DNA from: Defluviitaleaceae bacterium
GTDB lineage: Bacteria > Bacillota > Clostridia > Lachnospirales > WQUN01
Direction: 5' to 3'
NCBI GenBank assembly: GCA_009781725.1
Contig: WQVF01000039.1
Location: forward strand, 1 to 32,655
DNA: 32,655 nucleotides
This document shows positions 21,527-30,653 of the stretch, piece after piece. The notes beneath the pieces were generated by a model. The model did no database searches. It had not been told where the DNA came from and saw only the letters and a list, made by a program, of their open reading frames with translations. A program made the translations under genes and the position numbers. The stretch's first letter is position 1. Each line of letters starts with the position of its first letter.

Positions 21527-22579
21527 ATACCGCCGATTATGCTCTACAGGCCCAGCACCTGGTTTATATGACCCTGCCTTCTCATTGTAAGTCCGTGCCT
21601 TTTCATAGTCTCCCAGGTAACAGGCGCAAACACAGCTTTCCAAATTAGGGATATACCCCCAATGCTCCAGCAGTACAAAGCCCCCAGTTGTAGGGGGGAT
21701 AAGATTGGCCGCGACCTGAAACCACCCAAGAGCGGTTGCGTAGTTCTCCTCTCCTTTGTATATATATCCGATTTCATTACAAATCTCAGCCCTAGGAGCA
21801 TCATATTCGAAGCTTCTCAATAAGGCAGGCAGCACTTTTTCCGCTTCCCCCAAAGCGCGGTAGCAAATCCCTAAGCTGTGGCAGGCTGTGATATTGTCCT
21901 CGACCCAGCCTTTTTTTGTTGCCAGGAATTTTTCGAAATATTTTGCTGCCTGTTCCCATAGGCCATGGTCTTTGTTTTCCCGGGCATAGTAATATAATTG
22001 TCTGGGGGTCAGGGTTTTGCCGCTCTCAATCAGAGTGGTATAGATGTCTAAATTACGGGTGGATATCTCTGGAGATGCTTCTTTTTTATGATGCACTTCG
22101 ATATCTGTGTGCAGGACTTTACCAGAATAGGAGATGAACTCATGCACCGGGTCTTGCCAGGTGTAGCCCTTTTTCCGCTTGGTCAGCCGTTCCCGACTAA
22201 AGGAAAATGAGGGGTTCCCCATCTCGTCAAATTGGGTAATGTACTTCATGGTCACCACATCCACAGATGGGTTTAAGTTTTGTTTTAATTCCAATAGCTT
22301 CTCAAGTGATGCCGCCGGGAAGATATCATCAGCGTCCAGCCACATTTGATAGTCCATGGTGGCTTTAGAGAACGCCTCGTTGCGAGCGGCAGAGAAGTCG
22401 TTTATCCAGGGGAAGTCGTAGATTTTATTGGTGTAGATTTTGGCGATGGCTTTTGTCTGGTCAGTTGAACCGGTATCTACTATGATAATTTCATCCACGG
22501 CGTCTTTTATGCTGTCTAGGCAGCGGGGTAGGTCTTTTTCTTCGTTTTTTACTATCATGCATAGGGATATGGTGGGCAT
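21488..22579 (-). CDS. Family 2 glycosyltransferase with TPR-like C-terminus
   Basis: ATG 22579 has GGAGG six bases upstream; the 363-residue protein begins PTISLCMIVKNEEKDLPRC, the GT2 (GT-A fold) nucleotide-sugar-binding start. IIIVDTGSTDQT and MWLDADDIF (the DxD metal site) follow. The second half (about 205-335) holds TPR-like helical repeats, e.g. ACHSLGICYRALGEAEKVLPAL and AEICNEIGYIYKGEENYATALGW. Such enzymes glycosylate proteins or surface polymers; the acceptor is unknown. It is isolated on the minus strand among plus-strand genes and converges with the LD-carboxypeptidase gene. Confidence 0.88.
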   Translation of the reverse strand: MPTISLCMIVKNEEKDLPRCLDSIKDAVDEIIIVDTGSTDQTKAIAKIYTNKIYDFPWINDFSAARNEAFSKATMDYQMWLDADDIFPAASLEKLLELKQNLNPSVDVVTMKYITQFDEMGNPSFSFSRERLTKRKKGYTWQDPVHEFISYSGKVLHTDIEVHHKKEASPEISTRNLDIYTTLIESGKTLTPRQLYYYARENKDHGLWEQAAKYFEKFLATKKGWVEDNITACHSLGICYRALGEAEKVLPALLRSFEYDAPRAEICNEIGYIYKGEENYATALGWFQVAANLIPPTTGGFVLLEHWGYIPNLESCVCACYLGDYEKARTYNEKAGSYKPGAGPVEHNRRYLDSVQLEGHSQG

Positions 22580-22629
22580 AGTGGCCTCCAAGATATGAGA
22601 TATGTATATTCTATGTTATGCAAAGATTG

Positions 22630-22675
22630 AAAACGCATATCATCCTACAAAAATAGGATAATATGCGTTTTTTAG
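22630..22675. terminator. 18-bp hairpin with T-tracts on both strands, upstream of hflX
   Basis: 22630-22647 pairs with 22654-22671 with one mismatch and a six-base loop; GCGTTTTTTAG follows on the plus strand and GCGTTTTCAA on the minus strand. It lies between divergent genes, where no upstream gene needs terminating. It may therefore be an hflX attenuator or a barrier between the two promoters. Confidence 0.55.
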
Positions 22676-22752
22676 TTAAAAACTATACTGCGGCCCACAA
22701 AAAAAGTGTTATATTGTATGTACTAATTTATCCCACTAGAAAGAGAGACCTT

Positions 22753-24549
22753 ATGCAAAAAGCAACCGGCAACATCGACGGCATACGCCGTACTTATATC
22801 ACTGCCCTTGAGGGCATATTTGAAATGGAAACCGACCGTAGCGAGTTTGTCTCTGCCGAAATCGTTAATGCTCTTGCTACCTTTACCGGCGCAACCGGCC
22901 GGGAAGCCATGGTTTATTTGGACAGGGCTGGGCGGGTAGAGTCTGTTATTGTTGGCGAGCATGACCGGGTCAGCCTGCCTAGCTTGAGCCGACGCCGTTC
23001 CGAGGACAGACTTAACGGGCTGCGGTGTATCCATACACATCCTGGGGGCAATTCTGCCCTTTCCAGTGTGGATATCCAATCCCTAAAATACCTGCGATTG
23101 GACGCAATGGCGGCTGTTGGGGTGCTGGATGGTGAACCTACTGCCATGCAGGTAGCCATTTTGGATGTCCCAGCCGAGGAGACAGTGGATGGGGAACTGA
23201 CCGTTAATCTATTTGGCCCATATCGTATACATCGTATCCCTGACGACCAGCTTTGGGAGGAAATAGAAGCCGCAGATGCTCGTATTCGTCCCGATCAATC
23301 AAAGAAGGCCGAAGCGGAGATTGCTCGGGCTATTCTTGTTGGTATTGATGTAAAGCAGGGTACCGAAGACCATCCTCTCTACGAGCTTAGGCAGTTGGCA
23401 GATACCGCAGGATTTATTACCGTGGGCTATGTAACTCAAGCTCGGGCAAAGCCTGACAGGACTTTTTACTTTGGGCATGGCAAGCTTCAGGAGCTTGCGC
23501 TGGAGATTCAAAAGTATAGGGCTGATGCGATTATCTTTGACGACGAGCTTACCCCTGCACAGGTTCGTAATATCCAGAAAGAGCTGGGTAAAATCGAGCT
23601 TATTGATCGTACCGCTCTGATATTGGATATTTTCTCAGGCCGTGCCTCCACTCACGAAGGCCGCCTTCAAGTAGAATTGGCTCAAGCCAAGTATCTCCTG
23701 CCCAGGATGGCAGGGTATTGGGGGCATTTTTCCCGTATGGGCGGCGGCGGAGCCGGTGGGGGTGGTGCCCGCCGGGGTGAAGGTGAAACCCAGTTGGAGG
23801 TAGACCGCCGATTACTCAGACGGCGGGTTGTGGAGCTGGAAAGGGAAATCGACAAGATTAAGTCCCGCCGTGATGTCCAGCGTATCCAGCGGGAGCGTAC
23901 CAATATTCCCATAGTGGCACTTGTGGGTTATACCAACGCAGGCAAATCCACTTTAATGAATAGTTTATCCGGCAGTGATGTGCTAGCAGAAGATAAACTT
24001 TTTGCAACCTTGGATCCCAAAGCCCGTAAAGTAAACCTTGGCAGTGGAGAATTCCTGTTGATAGACACAGTAGGGTTTATCAATAAGTTGCCTCATGACT
24101 TAGTCAATGCCTTTAGAGCCACATTGGAAGAAGCCAAGTATGCGGATTTGCTTCTTCATGTAGTGGATGCCTCATCGGATAATTTTCATAGGCAAATGGA
24201 AGTTGTGGATGATGTACTCAAGGAGCTTGGGGCACACACAAACCCCACTATGCTGGTGTATAACAAATGCGATGTTGCGGGAGAAGTAGCGGCTGGGACA
24301 AAAGGCGTAGCAATTTCCGCTATGACGGGTATGGGATTAGATAATCTTAAAGACGTAATCACCAAGCAGCTTGCGGAGATGCGGATCAAAGTCGAAATAC
24401 TGCTGCCTTTGGACGCTGGCGCACTTGTGTCCCGGATATATGCCAACGGCCAGGTTCATGACTGCCAATATGAGGATGACGGGATTCGTATTTCGGCAAC
24501 GGTTGCACAAGATGATGCCGCAAGGCTGCGGGATGCAGCGGTTGTTTAG
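22753..24549 (+). CDS. hflX: HflX-type ribosome-associated GTPase with a JAMM-like N-terminal extension
   Basis: ATG 22753 gives 598 residues. Residues about 1-175 form an extension containing HTHPGGNSALSSVD, which fits the JAMM metal motif HxHPx6SxxD; I recall similar extensions in clostridial HflX. The HflX domain follows, with RMGGGGAGGGGARRGEGETQLE and a coiled-coil stretch. The GTPase domain has GYTNAGKST (G1), DTVGF (G3) and NKCD (G4). HflX splits and rescues stalled or damaged ribosomes. The ribosome site is weak (AGAGAG). The hairpin at 22630-22675 may regulate it, as attenuation does for some other hflX genes. Confidence 0.94.
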   Translation: MQKATGNIDGIRRTYITALEGIFEMETDRSEFVSAEIVNALATFTGATGREAMVYLDRAGRVESVIVGEHDRVSLPSLSRRRSEDRLNGLRCIHTHPGGNSALSSVDIQSLKYLRLDAMAAVGVLDGEPTAMQVAILDVPAEETVDGELTVNLFGPYRIHRIPDDQLWEEIEAADARIRPDQSKKAEAEIARAILVGIDVKQGTEDHPLYELRQLADTAGFITVGYVTQARAKPDRTFYFGHGKLQELALEIQKYRADAIIFDDELTPAQVRNIQKELGKIELIDRTALILDIFSGRASTHEGRLQVELAQAKYLLPRMAGYWGHFSRMGGGGAGGGGARRGEGETQLEVDRRLLRRRVVELEREIDKIKSRRDVQRIQRERTNIPIVALVGYTNAGKSTLMNSLSGSDVLAEDKLFATLDPKARKVNLGSGEFLLIDTVGFINKLPHDLVNAFRATLEEAKYADLLLHVVDASSDNFHRQMEVVDDVLKELGAHTNPTMLVYNKCDVAGEVAAGTKGVAISAMTGMGLDNLKDVITKQLAEMRIKVEILLPLDAGALVSRIYANGQVHDCQYEDDGIRISATVAQDDAARLRDAAVV

Positions 24550-24569
24550 TGGCGTTTTTATGGTATCAT
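24542..24569 (+). promoter_or_regulatory. Promoter of ridA, overlapping a dyad
   Basis: TTGTTT at 24542-24547 and an extended -10 (TG-G-TATCAT, ending 24569) are spaced by 16 bases. The -10 lies in the 10-bp perfect dyad TTTTATGGTA/TACCATAAAA (24556-24579), which could be an operator or a weak terminator of hflX. Confidence 0.4.
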
Positions 24570-24597
24570 TACCATAAAACAATCGAAGAGGTGCCCC

Positions 24598-24978
24598 ATG
24601 AACATTCAAACCATATCAACAGACAAAGCCCCGGCAGCAATAGGCCCGTTTTCTCAAGCCAAAGTCCATAATGGTGTTATTTATGTATCCGGTCAACTGC
24701 CCATTGACCCTACAACGGGGGAGATGGAGCTTGGGGATATCAAAAAGCAGGCCCAAATGGTTATGACCAACGTAGCTGCAATCGTTGAAGCGGCAGGCAG
24801 CAGTATGGACAATATCCTCAAGGCTACGGTCTTGCTTACGGATATGGCGGATTTTGCACAGGTCAACGAAGTGTATGCCAGTTTTTTTACGGGAGCTCCT
24901 CCCGCCCGGATATGTTACCAAGTGTCTGCACTACCTAAGGGTGCATCAGTTGAAGTTGACGCTATTTGCGCTGTATAG
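24598..24978 (+). CDS. RidA-family enamine/imine deaminase
   Basis: The 126-residue protein is full length for the YjgF/YER057c/UK114 family. Landmarks are APAAIGPFSQAKVHNGVIYV, SGQLPIDPTTG, the Arg of PPARICYQVSALPKGA (substrate carboxylate-binding arginine) and the terminal VEVDAICAV with the conserved Glu. RidA hydrolyses reactive 2-aminoacrylate-type intermediates formed by PLP enzymes. GAAGAGG precedes ATG. A terminator separates it from scpB. Confidence 0.94.
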   Translation: MNIQTISTDKAPAAIGPFSQAKVHNGVIYVSGQLPIDPTTGEMELGDIKKQAQMVMTNVAAIVEAAGSSMDNILKATVLLTDMADFAQVNEVYASFFTGAPPARICYQVSALPKGASVEVDAICAV

Positions 24979-24990
24979 TTAGCAATTCCG

Positions 24991-25030
24991 GCGCGTATTA
25001 TCCCCTATGGGATGATACGCGCTATTTTAA
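24991..25030 (+). terminator. Terminator between ridA and scpB
   Basis: GCGCGTATTATCCC (24991-25004) pairs with GGGATGATACGCGC (25009-25022) with one wobble and a CTAT loop, followed by TATTTTAAT. Confidence 0.7.
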
Positions 25031-25048
25031 TGTTTGAAGGAGAGTAAT

Positions 25049-25597
25049 ATGACCCCTCACTCCACCGACAGAGAAAAAATGCTGGAGGCCATGCTTTTTG
25101 CAAGCCCGGAAAGTGTGCCCCTTGCCAGCCTGGCAGATGCACTGGGCTGCGACATTCCCCTTACCAGGAATCTTTTGACCCGTATGGCAGAGTCTTATGC
25201 TGCCGATCAATCAGGGATTCAAATACAGGAAACAGACGAGAATTATCGTCTTTGTACCAACCCCATCTACTACCAATCTATTGAGCGGTTATTAAAGCTA
25301 AAACCCCGCCGGTCACTGTCTCAAACATTGCTGGAAACTCTGGCAATTGTTGCCTATAAGCAACCAGTTACAAAAGCAATAATCGAAGATATCCGGGGGG
25401 TCAATGCGGACCATGCGGTAAATAAATTAATGGAATATGGCCTAATAACAGAAAAAGGCCGCCTGGATGCACCAGGACGGCCTATTTTATTTGGTACCAG
25501 TGATGAATTTCTACTGTACTATGGCTTACGAAACGTAGAAGAGCTTCTTGCGGCCAATACAGGAGAGGCGGTTCAGCTTACATTGCAATTGGAGTAG
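25049..25597 (+). CDS. scpB: Segregation and condensation protein B
   Basis: ATG 25049 follows AAGGAG; the in-frame TTG upstream is part of that site's context. The 182-residue protein has two winged-helix domains: MLEAMLFASPESVPLASLADALG at the start, and LSQTLLETLAIVAYKQPVTKAIIEDIRGVN with LITEKGRLDAPGRPILFGTSDEFLLYYGL in the second, all ScpB hallmarks. ScpB joins ScpA and Smc in the chromosome-condensing SMC complex. No scpA is next to it in this window. A structured element starts about 10 bases after its stop. Confidence 0.95.
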   Translation: MTPHSTDREKMLEAMLFASPESVPLASLADALGCDIPLTRNLLTRMAESYAADQSGIQIQETDENYRLCTNPIYYQSIERLLKLKPRRSLSQTLLETLAIVAYKQPVTKAIIEDIRGVNADHAVNKLMEYGLITEKGRLDAPGRPILFGTSDEFLLYYGLRNVEELLAANTGEAVQLTLQLE

Positions 25598-25740
25598 GAT
25601 GCAAGTCCCCCGGCAAAGGCGAGCTCTCATATACAGGCCAATCTATAAGGCGGCAGTCCAGGAGCGATCGAGAACTGGGGCCAACGAAGACTGGAGGGGA
25701 AGCTGTAGGTGAGGGCTCGGCTTTGCCGGGGGTACGTGAA
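25598..25740 (+). ncRNA. Candidate structured RNA of unknown class after scpB
   Basis: An 18-bp stem with one mismatch (25607-25624 with 25715-25732) closes about 90 bases. Inside it, CTCA/TGAG (25626-25629, 25710-25713) and TACAG/CTGTA (25632-25636, 25703-25707) stack with a 2x2 internal loop. Further in, GCC/GGC (25637-25651) and GGC-AGT-CCAG/CTGG-G-GCC (25652-25682) form two smaller hairpins. Purine-rich unpaired segments (GGAGCGATCGAGAA, AACGAAGA) look like conserved RNA loops. No frame is long enough to code, and a hairpin with a T-rich tail follows. I do not recognise the class; strand is assigned from the downstream terminator. Confidence 0.55.
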
Positions 25741-25768
25741 TCAGTCGGTATGAAAAATGACCGATATT

Positions 25769-25805
25769 GGGGGACGGACTTACGACGTCCCCCCTTTCAT
25801 TTCTT
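25769..25805 (+). terminator. Terminator after the scpB/structured-RNA unit
   Basis: GGGGGACG (25769-25776) pairs with CGTCCCCC (25786-25793), followed by CTTTCATTTCTT. It lies between convergent transcription units. Confidence 0.6.
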
Positions 25806-28800
25806 ATGCGTTATTCTTGTGCTTTCTTTTGATATGCAACACGGCCAACAATATCATGGTCCCGCCTAGCAGCACAGTGCCTGCCAAAACCGGCATTGAG
25901 ATGCCCAAACCGCCGGTCATGGGCAAATCCATTACCCTGAAGTTACCCAGGTAGAACAAGTCATCTCTTGGAGCAACCGGATGAGTAGCCGAGGTCAAAA
26001 CGGGCAAATTAGAGCGTAGTATGGCGGGGATATGGGCACTCCCTACTGTAATAGGAGCGTTGAAGGTATCGGTAGGCATACTGTAAGTGATACGCCATTG
26101 GCCAAGGGGTACTTGGAAGTTGGCGGGTGCGATTATTTCTACCAACTGATATTGGTGGCGTGGGTCCATCATAAAGCTGATGATATCTGCTACCGAGGCT
26201 GTGCTTGTAGCGATTAGGTAATCGGAGGATAGTATACCGGCTGAAAATATTACTTCCTCCCAGCGAGGATCTAGTACCCCTGCGTTGTACATAACAAGGT
26301 CTGCACTGGAAGTGCCTATGGGGGCACCTGGGTCTATGGCGCGGTATAGTCGGAATTGCGCGCCGGGTAGTAGGTTGATGCTTGGGGGAGCTGCGTATAG
26401 GTAATTGTCTGTTTTAAGGAAGTCGAAATCTACCAAGCCTATACGGAAGTTGATATCGTAGTTATTGAGTGGATGACGGCGGATATCTGGGATGGATGTG
26501 GGTTGGCTGGTGCTGTTTGCGACAAAGGCAGTTGTAGGGATGACCGCGGTTGCATTGCTTGGAGGCCAGTAGCGGCGGTTGGCTGAATTATTGCCAAAGG
26601 TTACGCCGTGTAAGGTCAGATTGCTGTAGGCATTGGGTACGCCCCCTGGGTTGGATGGTGCGTTTACGAGGGTTAGTGGGTCGTTGTAGTACTCGTGGCG
26701 TTGGGTGTAGATACCGCCGCCCATTTCGCCTGCTGTGTTGTGGGTTATGTGGACGTTGCCCACTACGGGGTGTGTGGCTGTGGTTTCCATGCGGAATGCG
26801 CCGTCTTGGGCTACCCAAACGCCGCCGCCGTCATATTCTGCTGTGTTACCTTGGATGATTTTGGGGCTAGCTCCACGTAGGTTGAAAGTACCAACTACAT
26901 GTAAACCACCGCCAATAGGAGCCGAGTTGGCATTGATTATGGGATAACCTTCGCTGTCATATGTTCCAACTGGGCCACCAATTGTGCCGCCATAGAAATT
27001 AAAGATGCTTGTTGCAGTACCAGCTGATATGCCCCCACCCATTGTGCTGGCGGTGTTTCCGTAAATTACACCATCGTTCATTGTAAAAGTGCTGTTTGTC
27101 CAAATATTTACACCACCGCCGCCGTTTGCGGCAAGTGATTCATTGTCGAATATTTCACCACCGTTCATGATGAAATTGGTGCCTGTATTAATTACAACAC
27201 CGCCGCCGCCGCCGACATGTGTGTTTCTATTATTGTGAATATAACCGCCATTCATGATTAGGGTTACGTTGCTGTGCGCATGTATGCCGGCACCAGAACT
27301 ATAGGATACGTTATATCTTATTTCTCCGCCATTTATTGTAGCGAGAACACCGTCATGCAATCTTATGCCGCCACTGTGTGCATTGTCCATACTAGCACCG
27401 ACGTTAAGGGTACGATTGTGTTCGATGTATCCACCATTCATTTCAAACACGGCATTATTCCTTACCCCGACACCGCCGCCAAGCAGGGCTGTGTTGTGTC
27501 CAATTGTACCTGCATTCAGCATCATTGTAGTGCCGGTGCCTACCACATAAACCCCGCCGCCGACATGATTGGCAGTTGTGCCGGTTGCCTGGTTACCTGC
27601 AATTAGCCCTGTGCCAGGTACAACCTCGCCGCCACCGGATGGAGTGTAGTCTTGCATATAAAAGCTTGCGCCATTGCCTACCCATACACCGCCACCACTA
27701 AGGGCAGTGTTGGCATATGGATTAGCTGCGCCGGGGGCGAGATTAGACGGAGCTACGCCGCCTATGGTGCCGCCTGTCATTGTGAAGGTCGCCCCATCAT
27801 TGCTAACCACAACCCCACCGCCATTGCCATCCGCATTATTATCTAAAATATACCCACCGGACATATTGAAATCAGCGGTAGTAGGGTTGGCGGTAATTAC
27901 GCCTGTCATGTGTACCCCGCCGCCATCAAGCCCAGCATTATTTCCGCGAATAGACCCGCCGGACATGGCAAATGTGTTGCCTTGGAAGCGCACACCACCG
28001 CCGCCAAATATCGACTGATTGCCATATGCGGAGTCCTCATCGCCTATGATGCCTCCGCTCATGGTAATATTGGCCGCTCCCCAGCCGGTAATAATACCGC
28101 CGCCTGTACTATTTGCGGTATTGTTTCTTATTCTACCGGCCGACATGATTAATTGCCCGCCATTGTTTGTAATGTGAACGCCACCACCACCGCCAGTTGC
28201 AAGATTGCCAGTGATAATACCGTAAGTTGGATTTTCGGTCGTGCCGCCTTCGTTCATATTAACTGTAGCACCGCCACCTACAAACACACCACCACCACTG
28301 GCAGCTCGGTTGCCGTTTGTGGTGATACCCGCAGCGGCACTTGAATCACCTATCGTACCGCCGGTCATAGTGAAAGATGTGGTGGGATCGGTTATAAACA
28401 CACCGCCGCCTGCGGACGGTATGTCTCCATCAGGATTATATCTATTGCGTATAATAATACCGCCGCTCATTTCAAATGTGGCGCCGTCGTTTACCAGAAC
28501 ACCAACCCCGCCCCTGGCACGATTAGCTTCAATGGTACCAGCAGACATTTCAAATGTGGTCTCTGGGCCTGTTACATATACACCACCGCCTGCTTGATTA
28601 TTGGCTTGGGCTGTTGTGGCTGTGTTGCCTATGATAGTACCGGTGTCAGGGATGGGTGTGCTGCCGCCAGAAGGGGTATAGTCTTGCATATAAAAGCTCG
28701 CCCCGTTGCCTACCCATACACCGCCGCCGCGTACCGCGCTGTTTCCTTGGGCTGGGTTGGTTGCGTGACCTATTGTACCGCTGGTCATGGTGAAAGTCCC

Positions 28801-30630
28801 ACCCGTAACATGTGCCCCACCACCTTCTAAGATGGGGTTGGTGTTTCCGGGCTGGTTGCGATTGTTGAAGATGGTTCCGCCATGCATGTTAAAGATACCG
28901 CTAATCATCATAACGCCACCACCGCGATAGGCACGGTTTTGCTCTATTGTACCGGCATAAAAATTGAAGGTAGAAGTTGCGGTTTGAATATATACTCCGC
29001 CACCGCCTTGTGTGGCTACCGCGCTTGTTGCAGTATTATTGATGATGGTACCTGTACTACCACCAGTACCAGTTTGCATGTTAAAAGTAGTGGCTGGTCC
29101 TAGAAATACGCCTCCACCGGGACCATTGGTGGCGGTATTGTTTGAGATTGTGCCGCCGGTCATTGTGAAGGAAGAATTGGTTGGTATTACACCGCCGTTA
29201 CTAGTAAGTGTTACACCGCCTCCGCCGCCATTGAGCGAAGTATTTCCAGTAATAGAACCGCCACTCATGTTAAATTCGGAATCTAGAAATATCCGTACGC
29301 CAGAGCCATTGCCAACATTTACGTTTTGATTGTTGCTTATGGAACCGCTGGACATAGTAAACGTACTGTTATCTCCTACAGCTACGGCTCCTGCTGTTGA
29401 TGTTGTTGTGCCAGTAATCGTACCTCCAGATAGAGTAAACGAGCTATTATTAGACACGCTTACACCGCCGCCACCGCCACCGCCATCGGCGATGCTGACT
29501 ATTGTCGTAAAATGAGTATTTTGTATCACACTACCTGGCCTCATAAACAAGTATCCGCTATTAACCGAGACACCACCGCGAAAATCGGTTTGACCAGTAA
29601 CCCGCTGCCCATCCAGGACGATATGGCTTAAGGTTAAAGTTGCACCAGCGGCAACATGGAAATGCCGACCTGTTGTAGTGACACGGTTTATTGTTTGCGT
29701 AACAGCCGGTGCGGTATGAAGAATGGGATACCCGACACTATCGTTAAGATTAGTACTCTGACTAGTAATAATGATATGCCGCCCCGCTGGTATTGTAACG
29801 GTACCCGTTAAACTAATATCCTGTGGTACGCTTATAACTAGATTGCCAGGATTGTTGTTAAATGCGTTGTTCCATGCTGCTAAATCACCAGGCAAAGCCA
29901 ATGTGACAATTGTAAATCCTCCTGGGGCATTAGAGGCAAATGGGGTAAAGCCTATATGTCCGCTAGGGTTGTCATTCCATGTATGATTAATCGTGACTAC
30001 GGTGTAGGTTCTTGATTCGGCAATAGCTACGACTTCACTAATATCATCATATTTTTCAACGATTTCTGTCTCATAGCCGATTGAGTATGTCCAACCATAA
30101 GGTAACTTGAGGCTTATATATCTAGCATAAATCGCCACCGGTATCCTTATGTGTATAAAATCCCCATCCAATATAATCCCATGCTGTATATAGGGGTAAA
30201 CAGTTACATTGCCGCGGTCATCTACATATATTTCCACGGGGCTAGAATACTTATATGTTATTTCAGGAGCATAATCATTCTCATACCATTCATAAATATA
30301 TCCCGGCGCGTAACCTATATACCCGCCCTCTACATAGCCATCGTTATAATATCCTACATTATAATAATGGTACTCATACACATTTTCGATGCTATATGCG
30401 GGGAGGGAAATATGCATATAGTTGTTTTCGTCATAGATATGTTCATCCACCCCGTAGTCTATGTATCCTTCACTCCAGTCATATGTATATACCGGTGCTT
30501 CACCATAATATCCGTATCCATTTGCGTCATATGCTATTATTACAACCACTGTCACTATTGCAAGCACTGCCAGCAATGCCAATATACGGAGATAGTTGCT
30601 TGCTTTTGAATTTGTTATTTTATTTTTCAT
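25804..30630 (-). CDS. Giant LPMTG-anchored surface protein with beta-helix repeats and a SpaA-like domain
   Basis: The 1608-residue protein starts at ATG 30630 after AAGGAG. Order: signal peptide (about 13-33), a Tyr-rich region (about 34-125), and a linker. A long array (about 285-1340) of MSGGxIxxN and GGGV-type strands follows, typical of right-handed beta-helix (Pmp-like) adhesins. Next comes a SpaA-like fold (about 1425-1550, LLPGAQFRLYRA to YQLVEIIAPANF) and a sorting signal: LPMTG at 1569-1573, a hydrophobic helix and the KRKHKNNA tail. Sortase would attach it to peptidoglycan. Two blocks encoding GVWVGNGASFYMQDYTPSGG are near-identical, a sign of internal duplication. It is probably an adhesin or carbohydrate-binding protein. 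Confidence 0.9.
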   Translation of the reverse strand: MKNKITNSKASNYLRILALLAVLAIVTVVVIIAYDANGYGYYGEAPVYTYDWSEGYIDYGVDEHIYDENNYMHISLPAYSIENVYEYHYYNVGYYNDGYVEGGYIGYAPGYIYEWYENDYAPEITYKYSSPVEIYVDDRGNVTVYPYIQHGIILDGDFIHIRIPVAIYARYISLKLPYGWTYSIGYETEIVEKYDDISEVVAIAESRTYTVVTINHTWNDNPSGHIGFTPFASNAPGGFTIVTLALPGDLAAWNNAFNNNPGNLVISVPQDISLTGTVTIPAGRHIIITSQSTNLNDSVGYPILHTAPAVTQTINRVTTTGRHFHVAAGATLTLSHIVLDGQRVTGQTDFRGGVSVNSGYLFMRPGSVIQNTHFTTIVSIADGGGGGGGVSVSNNSSFTLSGGTITGTTTSTAGAVAVGDNSTFTMSSGSISNNQNVNVGNGSGVRIFLDSEFNMSGGSITGNTSLNGGGGGVTLTSNGGVIPTNSSFTMTGGTISNNTATNGPGGGVFLGPATTFNMQTGTGGSTGTIINNTATSAVATQGGGGVYIQTATSTFNFYAGTIEQNRAYRGGGVMMISGIFNMHGGTIFNNRNQPGNTNPILEGGGAHVTGGTFTMTSGTIGHATNPAQGNSAVRGGGVWVGNGASFYMQDYTPSGGSTPIPDTGTIIGNTATTAQANNQAGGGVYVTGPETTFEMSAGTIEANRARGGVGVLVNDGATFEMSGGIIIRNRYNPDGDIPSAGGGVFITDPTTSFTMTGGTIGDSSAAAGITTNGNRAASGGGVFVGGGATVNMNEGGTTENPTYGIITGNLATGGGGGVHITNNGGQLIMSAGRIRNNTANSTGGGIITGWGAANITMSGGIIGDEDSAYGNQSIFGGGGVRFQGNTFAMSGGSIRGNNAGLDGGGVHMTGVITANPTTADFNMSGGYILDNNADGNGGGVVVSNDGATFTMTGGTIGGVAPSNLAPGAANPYANTALSGGGVWVGNGASFYMQDYTPSGGGEVVPGTGLIAGNQATGTTANHVGGGVYVVGTGTTMMLNAGTIGHNTALLGGGVGVRNNAVFEMNGGYIEHNRTLNVGASMDNAHSGGIRLHDGVLATINGGEIRYNVSYSSGAGIHAHSNVTLIMNGGYIHNNRNTHVGGGGGVVINTGTNFIMNGGEIFDNESLAANGGGGVNIWTNSTFTMNDGVIYGNTASTMGGGISAGTATSIFNFYGGTIGGPVGTYDSEGYPIINANSAPIGGGLHVVGTFNLRGASPKIIQGNTAEYDGGGVWVAQDGAFRMETTATHPVVGNVHITHNTAGEMGGGIYTQRHEYYNDPLTLVNAPSNPGGVPNAYSNLTLHGVTFGNNSANRRYWPPSNATAVIPTTAFVANSTSQPTSIPDIRRHPLNNYDINFRIGLVDFDFLKTDNYLYAAPPSINLLPGAQFRLYRAIDPGAPIGTSSADLVMYNAGVLDPRWEEVIFSAGILSSDYLIATSTASVADIISFMMDPRHQYQLVEIIAPANFQVPLGQWRITYSMPTDTFNAPITVGSAHIPAILRSNLPVLTSATHPVAPRDDLFYLGNFRVMDLPMTGGLGISMPVLAGTVLLGGTMILLAVLHIKRKHKNNA

Positions 30631-30653
30631 CTCTTCAGCTCCTTGAAATTTTA

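Noticed and set aside
25598-25740. Group II intron or HEARO/OMEGA-type RNA
   Set aside because: The stems suggest a structured RNA, but I see no domain V, no reverse transcriptase and no IscB/TnpB gene, so I leave the class open.
26032-29515. Series of plus-strand ORFs opposite the surface-protein gene
   Set aside because: They mirror the Gly/Asn/Thr-rich repeats of the minus-strand gene, are Pro/Ala-rich and low in complexity, and lack ribosome sites.
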